A stretch of 64,000 bases of DNA from Methylotenera sp. L2L1. GTDB taxonomy: Bacteria; Pseudomonadota; Gammaproteobacteria; Burkholderiales; Methylophilaceae. Positions 56,828-64,000 of this stretch are shown one piece after another. The position numbers and the translations under genes were made by a program. How positions within the stretch are numbered: the stretch's first letter is position 1; every line of letters starts with the position of its first letter. The stretch covers positions 2,480,001 to 2,544,000 of the forward strand of contig NZ_JQMG01000001.1 of the NCBI RefSeq assembly GCF_000744605.1. Direction: 5' to 3'. The notes under the pieces are model-generated. The model worked only from the letters and a program-made list of their open reading frames with translations. It was not told the DNA's origin and searched no databases.

Positions 56828-58900
56828 TTACTTAACACGCATGCCAGCTTGCGCGCCGCTGTCTGGGCTTAATATATATGGGCCACCACGCTCATCACTA
56901 GCGGCTAGCACCATACCCTCACTCATGCCAAACTTCATTTTACGTGGCGCCAGATTGGCCACCATCACCGTCAAACGACCAACTAAACTAGCAGGATCAT
57001 ACGCAGACTTAATACCTGCAAACACTTGGCGTGGCTTATCCTCACCAATATCGAGACTAAGTTTAAGCAGTTTTTCAGCACCTTCTACATGTTCAGCATT
57101 CACGATTTTAGCTATGCGCAAATCTACCTTAGTAAAATCATCAATGCTGATATATTCAGCTTCTGTGGCTTCTGCACTAGCTGCTTGCTGATGCTCTGCA
57201 TGGCGCTGTTGAGAGTGTGGCACTGGTGTTGGTGTCGCTTGTAGATTATCTTTATTCGCCTCTGTCATTGCTTCAATCTGCTTACCTTCAACACGGGTAA
57301 TCAAATGCTCATAAGCGTTAATACGATGTTGCGGTGACAAGGAGCTAGCAACAGCATCCCAGCTCAACGGTGCAATATTTAAGAACTGCTCAATCTCGCC
57401 AGCCAGTTTTGGTAACACTGGTTTCAAATACAGGGTTAATAAACGGAACATTTCCAATGCATCGGAACACACTTCTTGTAAAGCTGCATCTTGGCCTTCT
57501 TGCTTTGCCATCACCCAAGGCGCTTTTTCAGCCACAAAGCCATTGGCAACATCAGCCAAACGCATGATTTCACGCAATGCTTTACCGTACTCACGCGCAG
57601 TATAACTATCAGCGATGACGTTGGCAGAGACTTTAATTTCAGCTACTACAGGGTTATTAGCAGATGGATTTAATTGCCCTGCAAAACGCTTATTAATAAA
57701 ACCAGCGGTTCTGCTTGCGATATTGATGTACTTACCCACCAAATCACTATTCACACGCGCCACGAAATCTTCCAAATTCAGGTCGATATCTTCCATCGTG
57801 CTGTTTAATTTAGCCGCATAGTAATAGCGTAAATATTCTGGGTTCTTGATATGGTCTAAATAGCTGCGCGCAGTAATAAACGTACCGCGTGACTTACTCA
57901 TTTTCTCGCCGTTCACGGTTAGGAAACCATGTGCAAAAATTTGGGTAGGCTTGCGATGTTCGGAGTACTCTAAAGTGGCTGGCCAGAATAAGGCGTGGAA
58001 ATACAAAATATCCTTACCAATAAAATGATAAAGCTCCGTTTGGCTATCTTTCTTCCAATACTCGTCAAAATCCAACCCTTGGTCTGCGCACAACTTCTTA
58101 AAGCTAGCCATATAGCCGATTGGTGCATCCAGCCATACATAAAAATACTTACCTGGCGCATCAGGAATTTCAAAACCAAAATAAGGCGCATCACGTGAAA
58201 TATCCCAATCGTTGAGACCATTTTCAAACCACTCGCCCATCTTGTTAGCAGCTTCACCTTGCAGGGTGCCAGAGCGCGTCCAATCTTTTAAAAACTGCTC
58301 ACATTCAGATAATTTAAAGAAATAATGCTCGGTCTCTTTGCGCACTGGTACGGCGCCAGAAACAGCAGAGTAGGCATTAATCAACTCTGTCGGGTTATAC
58401 GTTGCACCACACACCTCACAGCTATCGCCGTATTGGTCTTTAGCGTGGCACTTAGGACACTCGCCTTTAATAAAGCGGTCTGGCAAGAACATATTTTTGA
58501 CTGGGTCATAAAACTGTTCAATAGTTTTGGTGGAAATTTTTCCCGCGGCTTTTAGTTTTTTGTAAATACTTTGTGAAAGCTCTTTGTTCTCAGGCGCATT
58601 CGTAGAGTAATAGTTATCAAACTGTACCAAGAATTCTGAGAAATCTGCTGAATGCTCTTTGTGTACATTGGCAATCAATGTTTCAGGTGTAATGCCTTCT
58701 TTTTCAGCACGCAACATGATAGGTGTACCGTGCGTGTCATCTGCACACACATAATGCACATGATGACCTTGCATTTTATGAAAGCGCACCCAAATATCTG
58801 TTTGGATGTATTCCACTAAGTGGCCTAAATGAATACTGCCGTTCGCGTACGGTAGTGCTGAAGTAACAAGAATTTTACGAGGATTATTTGCTGTTGCCAT
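56828..58900 (-). CDS. metG: Methionyl-tRNA synthetase
   Basis: The class I synthetase MetG has 690 residues. The HIGH-like motif is in [17 protein letters not shown], the zinc knuckle in [19 protein letters not shown], and the KMSKS motif in [12 protein letters not shown]. The C-terminal tRNA-binding (OB) domain starts near residue 585 ([20 protein letters not shown]). The gene is alone; apbC is divergent upstream, a common pairing. Confidence 0.97.
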   Translation of the reverse strand: MATANNPRKILVTSALPYANGSIHLGHLVEYIQTDIWVRFHKMQGHHVHYVCADDTHGTPIMLRAEKEGITPETLIANVHKEHSADFSEFLVQFDNYYSTNAPENKELSQSIYKKLKAAGKISTKTIEQFYDPVKNMFLPDRFIKGECPKCHAKDQYGDSCEVCGATYNPTELINAYSAVSGAVPVRKETEHYFFKLSECEQFLKDWTRSGTLQGEAANKMGEWFENGLNDWDISRDAPYFGFEIPDAPGKYFYVWLDAPIGYMASFKKLCADQGLDFDEYWKKDSQTELYHFIGKDILYFHALFWPATLEYSEHRKPTQIFAHGFLTVNGEKMSKSRGTFITARSYLDHIKNPEYLRYYYAAKLNSTMEDIDLNLEDFVARVNSDLVGKYINIASRTAGFINKRFAGQLNPSANNPVVAEIKVSANVIADSYTAREYGKALREIMRLADVANGFVAEKAPWVMAKQEGQDAALQEVCSDALEMFRLLTLYLKPVLPKLAGEIEQFLNIAPLSWDAVASSLSPQHRINAYEHLITRVEGKQIEAMTEANKDNLQATPTPVPHSQQRHAEHQQAASAEATEAEYISIDDFTKVDLRIAKIVNAEHVEGAEKLLKLSLDIGEDKPRQVFAGIKSAYDPASLVGRLTVMVANLAPRKMKFGMSEGMVLAASDERGGPYILSPDSGAQAGMRVK

Positions 58901-59136
58901 GAGATAAATGAATCTATTGAGCTAAAAACCACATTCTAACAAATGCGGCATCGTTCACACAGCAATGATTACTGTTTTTAAGTATGCATACGAAATTAAC
59001 CAATAATGGTGTGTAGTTTATGCAAAAGTTTGATGTAAAACATACAAGGCTGCACACAATCAGTTAAAATAACCCATTAAATTACTCAAGTTATAAACTT
59101 GTAGCGCTACCCAATAATAAATCAGGAATTTACGAC

Positions 59137-60225
59137 ATGGCAATTTCAGAACTACTCATTCAAAGCACATTAAAGCTATGTATAGACCCAAACATGGGCA
59201 AAGACTTTGTGAGCAGTAAATCAGCAAGAAACATCAAGGTAGATGGCAATGATGTAAGCTTAGATATCGTACTAGGCTACCCTGCTAAATCTGTTCTAGC
59301 AGACATACAAAACCACGTAGCACAAGCCCTGTTAGGCATTGAAGGCATCGGCAGAGTTGCGGTTAATGTCAGCAGCAAAATCGTCGCACACAAAGCGCAA
59401 CAAGGCGTGAGCTTGCTACCGAATGTTAAAAACATTATTGCGGTAGCTTCAGGTAAAGGCGGCGTGGGTAAATCAACTACATCTGTTAACTTGGCGTTAG
59501 CACTAGCAGCGGAAGGCGCAAGCGTTGGTTTGCTAGATGCAGATATCTACGGCCCAAGCCAACCACAAATGCTAGGCATTAGCGGCCGACCAGAAAGCCA
59601 TGATGGCAAAAGCATGGAGCCAATGGAAGCACATGGCATACAGGCAATGTCTATTGGCTTTTTAATCGACACCGACACGCCAATGGTATGGCGTGGCCCG
59701 ATGGTGACTGGTGCATTAGAACAACTACTGCGCGATACAAAATGGCGCGATCTAGACTACCTAGTGATTGACCTACCGCCTGGCACTGGCGACATTCAAC
59801 TGACATTGTCACAAAAAATTCCGGTCACTGGTGCGATCATCGTCACCACACCGCAAGACATTGCGTTGCTGGACGCACGTAAAGGTCTCAAAATGTTTGA
59901 GAAAGTCAGCATCCCTATTTTAGGCATTGTTGAAAACATGAGCACGCACATCTGCTCTAACTGTGGCCACGAAGAACATATCTTCGGTGCTGGTGGTGGT
60001 GAGTTGATGGCAAAAGACTACAACGTAGATTTATTGGGCGCATTACCACTGGATATTGATATCCGTATGCAAGCTGATAGCGGCAAGCCAACGGTGATTG
60101 CAAATCCGGATTCTAAAGTAGCCAATATCTACAAAGAAATTGCACGTAAAGCAGCAATTAAGATTGCCAATGCAAGTTTAGATCACAGCGGAAAATTCCC
60201 TAACATTGTGATCCAAAATACATAA
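59137..60225 (+). CDS. apbC: Iron-sulfur cluster carrier protein ApbC (Mrp)
   Basis: ApbC/Mrp is a P-loop ATPase that carries [4Fe-4S] clusters to apoproteins. The 362-residue protein has an N-terminal MIP18-like domain (about 1-90) and the ATPase with the deviant Walker A ASGKGGVGKSTTSVNLA. The cluster-binding C-x2-C is in THICSNCGHEEHIFGAGGG. Divergent from metG, the usual arrangement, with a shared 236-bp promoter region. Confidence 0.95.
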   Translation: MAISELLIQSTLKLCIDPNMGKDFVSSKSARNIKVDGNDVSLDIVLGYPAKSVLADIQNHVAQALLGIEGIGRVAVNVSSKIVAHKAQQGVSLLPNVKNIIAVASGKGGVGKSTTSVNLALALAAEGASVGLLDADIYGPSQPQMLGISGRPESHDGKSMEPMEAHGIQAMSIGFLIDTDTPMVWRGPMVTGALEQLLRDTKWRDLDYLVIDLPPGTGDIQLTLSQKIPVTGAIIVTTPQDIALLDARKGLKMFEKVSIPILGIVENMSTHICSNCGHEEHIFGAGGGELMAKDYNVDLLGALPLDIDIRMQADSGKPTVIANPDSKVANIYKEIARKAAIKIANASLDHSGKFPNIVIQNT

Positions 60226-60273
60226 CGTTAATTTCAACAAACTTTAAGCGAATACTTGAAGTGTTTTAAATCT

Positions 60274-60305
60274 TAAAGGGTAGCGTGCGCTACCCTTTAG
60301 TTTTT
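60274..60305 (+). terminator. Intrinsic terminator of apbC
   Basis: A stem TAAAGGGTAGC/GCTACCCTTTA with a 4-base GTGC loop, followed by G and T6. It lies between the convergent apbC and pgl and might function for both. Confidence 0.9.
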
Positions 60306-60330
60306 TAGCTGTATGTGTAGATAGATTGAA

Positions 60331-61053
60331 TTAAAACTCAACACCAAAGCTGTATACATCTACACCACAAGCCGGTGCAATCAGAGTTGCCGGGATCGCA
60401 ACGCCATTCAACCAGTTATTCACTGCATCTTGCTTACCAGCACCAGTCACCAAGAAAATCACGCCATTTGTATTATCAAGACGATTTTGGCTAATGGTCA
60501 CGCGCTCAGCAGGTGGTTTTGGCGAGTTAAACACAGGCACTGCATCTGCACTATTATCAACTGCTTGGTTTGGGAACAAGCTAGCGGTGTGTCCATCTTC
60601 GCCCAAGCCTAAAATTACCAAGTCAAACGTGCGTACACCAGCCAAGGTTTGTGCATAAGCTTTCGCGCCTTCAATATTACCCAACTCGGCAGGGATATCA
60701 TGAATCTGATTTTGCGGAATCGCGACATGGTTCAACCATGCATCACGCGCCATTTTGCTATTACGGTCTACGTGGTCTACAGGCAAGCAACGGTCATCAT
60801 TATGGTAAACATGCCAATTCGCCCAGTCTGCATTTTCTTTAGCAAGTAATTGATACACGCTTTTTGGCGTACTACCACCAGCTAGCACAATTAAAAAGCT
60901 ACCGTGTTTTTGAATCGCCTCATCTGCAGCCTGCAGAATACGTTTTAATGTCGCCTGATTGATTTCATCTTGCGAATTAAACCGGTACCAACGTGTATGC
61001 TGATTATTAGCCAAAGTAAGAGATTTAACTTCAAGTGTTTGTGTGGTTTGCAT
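60331..61053 (-). CDS. pgl: 6-phosphogluconolactonase
   Basis: Pgl hydrolyses 6-phosphogluconolactone to 6-phosphogluconate. The 240-residue protein (SOL/DevB type) has FLIVLAGGSTPKSVYQLLA, WHVYHNDDRCLPVDHVDRNS and LVILGLGEDGHTASLFPNQ, with the general base expected in the last stretch. It is divergent from zwf, 87 bp (measured to the alternative zwf start) or 156 bp away, so the oxidative branch genes face away from each other. In methylotrophs with the RuMP cycle these enzymes oxidise hexose phosphate to CO2. Confidence 0.94.
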   Translation of the reverse strand: MQTTQTLEVKSLTLANNQHTRWYRFNSQDEINQATLKRILQAADEAIQKHGSFLIVLAGGSTPKSVYQLLAKENADWANWHVYHNDDRCLPVDHVDRNSKMARDAWLNHVAIPQNQIHDIPAELGNIEGAKAYAQTLAGVRTFDLVILGLGEDGHTASLFPNQAVDNSADAVPVFNSPKPPAERVTISQNRLDNTNGVIFLVTGAGKQDAVNNWLNGVAIPATLIAPACGVDVYSFGVEF

Positions 61054-61209
61054 AAAACAGTGCTGCCTTTTTCGGTATAATTACGTTAATTCATTTAAAG
61101 GCGCTATTTTAACCTGAGTGATTCATAAAGTTGCGAAATTATGAATCAATCTAACGAATGTAAAATAGCCGCAGTATTTACAAAAACCTATTTAAGAAAG
61201 TTTGAAATA

Positions 61210-62715
61210 ATGGCAAAAAAAATAGATCCTTGTACCTTGGTGCTGTTTGGCGCGAGCGGTAACCTATCTCGCATCAAACTAATGCCTGGTTTGTTTCGCC
61301 TAGATGCAGCTGGTCGCCTACCGGAACACATGGTGATTCTTTCAGTTGGCCGCGGTGAAGTAAGCCGCGAAGACTGGCAAGCCGATGTTAAAGGTATGTT
61401 GGATGCCAAGTTCAAAAACGGTTACGATCAAAAAGTGTTCGAGCGTTTTATCGCACGTAACCACTATCATTCAAATCCACCAACAGATCCAGATGCGATG
61501 AATAAATTGCAAGCAAAACTGTCTGATGAGTCAGTATTCCCACAAAACTTGGCTTATTTCTTATCAGTACGCCCTACTGACTTTGCACCGATTGTTGCAC
61601 AACTGGCAGAAGTTGGCTTAGTTGATGAAAGCAAATACTGGCGCCGTGTGTTAATTGAGAAACCATTTGGTACAGACTTGCCAAGCGCGCAAGCACTACA
61701 AGCTGAGCTGACCAAATACCTAAAAGAGAGCCAAATCTACCGTATTGACCATTACTTAGGTAAATCTGCATTGCAAAATGTGATGCTGACGCGCTTTGCT
61801 AACGCAATGTTTGAGCCATTGTGGAACAATGAACACATTGACCACGTACAAATCACCAACAACGAAACACTAGGCGTTGGCGACCGCACCACATTTTACG
61901 ATGCAACTGGCGCCCTGCGCGACATGGTACAAAGCCACTTGCTACAGACCTTGGCACTGGTTGCGATGGAAAAACCAGCGGACATCAGCCCAGAGAGTAT
62001 TCGTGCTGAAAAAATCAAGCTACTAGAGTCTATTCGCCCGATTCCAGTAAACGAGCTGAACAAGCATGCTTTCCGTGCACAATACAAAGCTGGCCGCGTG
62101 CAAGCTGGTGATGGTCATGGCGAGAACGTAACAGGCTACTTGGAAGAGTTAGCACGTGACGGCGTAACAGAAAGCGTGACAGAAACTTATGCAGCATTAA
62201 AACTGTTCATTGATAATCCACGCTGGAAAGGCGTGCCATTCTACGTGCGTACTGCTAAACGCATGCACGAAGGCAACACAGCTATTTCTATCCGCTTCAA
62301 AAAAGCACCGATGCAATTGGTAGAAGGCCAACACCAAAACTGGTTAACGCTTAATATTCAGCCTCGCGAATGCATCAAAATGGAAATCGAATCTAAGATT
62401 CCAGGCCTGGACGTTGCAACACGTACATTAAGCATTGATGCACCACAACGCCAACAAGGTGATGAGACTATCGATTCTTACGAATCTTTAATGCTCAACT
62501 TGATGGAAGGCGACCCATCACTTTACCTGCACATCAGTGAAGTAGAAGCGCAATGGCGTTTGGTAGACCCAGTGGTAAAAGCTTGGATGGCTGATAAATC
62601 ACCAGTACATCAGTACCCAGCCGGTAGCCGTGACCCACAAGAATCTAGCGTGATTTTCGAGTCTGAAGATCAATTCTGGCGTTACAGCATCGAGCTAGGT
62701 GGCGACAAGCGCTAA
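61210..62715 (+). CDS. zwf: Glucose-6-phosphate dehydrogenase
   Basis: Zwf oxidises glucose 6-phosphate to the lactone. I chose ATG 61210, giving 501 residues starting MAKKIDPCTLVLFGASGNLS, which aligns with family starts; an upstream in-frame ATG at 61141 adds 23 residues that look unrelated. The NADP motif is GASGNLSRIKLMPGLFRLD, a variant of the usual GASGDLAxRKLLPALF. The active-site signature is YRIDHYLGKSALQNVMLTRF (His in RIDHY). IEKPFGTDLPSAQAL is also conserved. Products feed pgl, encoded divergently. Confidence 0.95.
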   Translation: MAKKIDPCTLVLFGASGNLSRIKLMPGLFRLDAAGRLPEHMVILSVGRGEVSREDWQADVKGMLDAKFKNGYDQKVFERFIARNHYHSNPPTDPDAMNKLQAKLSDESVFPQNLAYFLSVRPTDFAPIVAQLAEVGLVDESKYWRRVLIEKPFGTDLPSAQALQAELTKYLKESQIYRIDHYLGKSALQNVMLTRFANAMFEPLWNNEHIDHVQITNNETLGVGDRTTFYDATGALRDMVQSHLLQTLALVAMEKPADISPESIRAEKIKLLESIRPIPVNELNKHAFRAQYKAGRVQAGDGHGENVTGYLEELARDGVTESVTETYAALKLFIDNPRWKGVPFYVRTAKRMHEGNTAISIRFKKAPMQLVEGQHQNWLTLNIQPRECIKMEIESKIPGLDVATRTLSIDAPQRQQGDETIDSYESLMLNLMEGDPSLYLHISEVEAQWRLVDPVVKAWMADKSPVHQYPAGSRDPQESSVIFESEDQFWRYSIELGGDKR

Positions 62716-62746
62716 GCTGTTTTTCGCTGACAAAAGCGTTTTAAGA

Positions 62747-62784
62747 AGCCTCATATCTTACTCAATAAGTGTGAGGCTTTTTTT
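62747..62784 (+). terminator. Intrinsic terminator of zwf
   Basis: An AGCCTCA/TGAGGCT stem with an inner CTTA/TAAG pair and T7 directly after. It lies 31 bp after the zwf stop. Confidence 0.9.
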
Positions 62785-62872
62785 CAATCCAAAACCTACA
62801 ATTTTTCATTGTAATTCAGCGGTTAGGCCTTATAATTCGATTCACTTTAAACCTCTACCAATTTAAACAATT

Positions 62873-63448
62873 ATGAGCATTAAATCAGACAAATGGATTC
62901 GCCGCATGGCAGAACAACACGGCATGATCGAGCCATTTGAGCCTAATCAAGTCAAAATGAATGCGGCGGGCGAGCGTATGGTGTCTTATGGCACCTCGAG
63001 CTATGGCTACGACATTCGCTGCTCAAAAGAATTTAAGTTATTTACTAACCTCAACAGCACGATTGTGGATCCAAAGAACTTTGATCCAAATTCATTTGTT
63101 GAAGTAAACGCAGACTACTGCATTATTCCGCCAAACTCATTTGCACTGGCACGCACAGTGGAATACTTCCGTATTCCACGTAATGTGCTCACCGTGTGTT
63201 TAGGTAAATCAACTTACGCACGCTGCGGCATTATCGTGAATGTGACGCCATTTGAACCAGAGTGGGAAGGCTATGTCACACTAGAGTTCAGTAACACCAC
63301 GCCGTTACCAGCTAAAATTTATGCAAATGAAGGTTGTGCGCAAGTGCTGTTCTTTGAAGCAGACGCAGATGACATTTGCGAAACCAGCTACAAAGACCGT
63401 GGTGGCAAGTATCAAGGTCAAGTTGGCGTGACTTTACCAAAAATCTAA
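62873..63448 (+). CDS. dcd: dCTP deaminase
   Basis: Dcd converts dCTP to dUTP, the main dUMP source in many Gram-negative bacteria. The 191-residue protein has [40 protein letters not shown] and [20 protein letters not shown], the last containing the catalytic glutamate. Full length. It is followed by the decarboxylase gene, 135 bp downstream. Confidence 0.96.
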   Translation: MSIKSDKWIRRMAEQHGMIEPFEPNQVKMNAAGERMVSYGTSSYGYDIRCSKEFKLFTNLNSTIVDPKNFDPNSFVEVNADYCIIPPNSFALARTVEYFRIPRNVLTVCLGKSTYARCGIIVNVTPFEPEWEGYVTLEFSNTTPLPAKIYANEGCAQVLFFEADADDICETSYKDRGGKYQGQVGVTLPKI

Positions 63449-63583
63449 TACTTGGTGCCTTGGGGCATCAAGTTTATATAACGGGCCAAAAGCTGACGAA
63501 AAACAGCTAAGCTAAGCGTATTAAGAGTAAGCGGCAGCGCCATATGCGGAGTCGCCCTCACCATATAATTTAAAGGCATTTGA

Positions 63584-64000
63584 ATGAAATTTCGTTTCCC
63601 TGTCATTATCATCGACGAAGACTTCCGATCAGAGAACTCATCAGGCTTAGGTATCCGCGTACTAGCTAAAGCGATTGAAGAAGAAGGCACAGAAGTGCTT
63701 GGCGTCACTAGCTACGGCGACCTTACCTCCTTTGCACAGCAGCAAAGTCGTGCCTCAGCCTTCATTCTATCGATTGATGATGAAGAGTTTATCGAAGAAA
63801 AACCTGAAGCGATTGAGCAACTACGCAAATTTGTAACGGAAATTCGCCACCGCAACGAAGAAATCCCTATTTTCTTACATGGTGAAACCCGCACCTCACG
63901 CCACATTCCTAACGATGTACTGCGCGAATTACATGGCTTCATTCATATGAATGAAGATACACCAGAGTTTGTAGCGCGCTTAATTATCCGCGAAGCCAAA
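63584..64000 (+). CDS. Orn/Lys/Arg decarboxylase, N-terminal part (cut by window end)
   Basis: The frame is open from ATG 63584 to the last base (139 codons). The visible part begins MKFRFPVIIIDEDFRSENSS and contains LGIRVLAKAIEEEGTEVLGV and EIPIFLHGETRTSRHIPNDV. This is the wing/response-regulator-like N-terminal domain of fold-III basic amino acid decarboxylases (SpeA/LdcC/AdiA group of betaproteobacteria), with a PLP domain expected beyond the window. Which amino acid it uses cannot be told. Confidence 0.82.
   Translation, partial: MKFRFPVIIIDEDFRSENSSGLGIRVLAKAIEEEGTEVLGVTSYGDLTSFAQQQSRASAFILSIDDEEFIEEKPEAIEQLRKFVTEIRHRNEEIPIFLHGETRTSRHIPNDVLRELHGFIHMNEDTPEFVARLIIREAK

Overview
The window looks like a chromosomal segment of a free-living Gram-negative betaproteobacterium. 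The best guess is a methylotroph of the Methylophilaceae type. The reasons are the moderate-to-low GC content, the EarP/EF-P(Arg32) pair, the betaproteobacterial gene orders (ftsK-lolA-rarA-serS; tyrA-aroA-cmk-rpsA-ihfB-lapB-pyrF) and the facing zwf and pgl genes. The family assignment is an inference; no methanol dehydrogenase or RuMP gene lies in the window. I found no rRNA, tRNA, CRISPR array, prophage or intact insertion sequence.

Layout. 1-4.9 kb: a truncated PD-(D/E)XK-type DNA repair protein on the minus strand, then a small membrane protein, greB, a DUF3147 membrane protein, earP and efp with a clear terminator. 4.9-7.1 kb: rpiA and an MltF-like transglycosylase. 7.1-13.8 kb (minus): DMT transporter, serS, rarA, lolA, ftsK. 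13.9-16.1 kb (plus): a Dps-family ferritin behind a Fur-like site, trxB and an Smr protein, then three consecutive hairpins. 16.3-21.7 kb (minus): ccoG, the DUF934/sulfite reductase pair and a MocR-type regulator. 21.7-24.1 kb is gene-poor: flaG behind a textbook sigma-28 promoter and an unrecognised gene. 24.1-29.7 kb: an ABC exporter, ispF, ispD, a zinc-ribbon protein, amtB behind a sigma-54 promoter with two NtrC-like sites, and a hypothetical gene. 29.9-35.8 kb: pilU, DUF3301, gluQRS, a TonB-dependent siderophore receptor and hslO. 36-43.4 kb: a type IV pilin-like protein, a TrmH-family methyltransferase, aqpZ, an RsuA-type pseudouridine synthase, DUF502, blc, a TraB/GumN protein and a YgiQ radical SAM protein.

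44.25-46.05 kb, between exoD and aat, is the most unusual part. Three short genes in one orientation (unknown, TfoX-like, GNAT acetyltransferase) are separated by 58-bp imperfect inverted repeats that read as integron attC sites. A core site precedes the first gene and a decayed attC follows the last. No integrase gene is visible, so this looks like an integrase-less cassette cluster (CALIN).

46.1-55.3 kb is a housekeeping block: aat and bpt (N-degron aminoacyl transferases), tyrA, aroA, a DUF2061 gene on the opposite strand, cmk, a ribosomal protein S1 with only five S1 domains, ihfB, lapB and pyrF. 55.4-64 kb: a ComEA-like helix-hairpin-helix protein with a histone-H1-like Lys/Ala repeat tail, a glycine-zipper protein, metG, apbC, pgl, zwf, dcd, and the start of an Orn/Lys/Arg decarboxylase cut off by the window end.

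Regulation readable in the sequence includes sigma-28 for flaG, sigma-54/NtrC for amtB, Fur-like sites for dps and the TonB receptor, and several strong intrinsic terminators.
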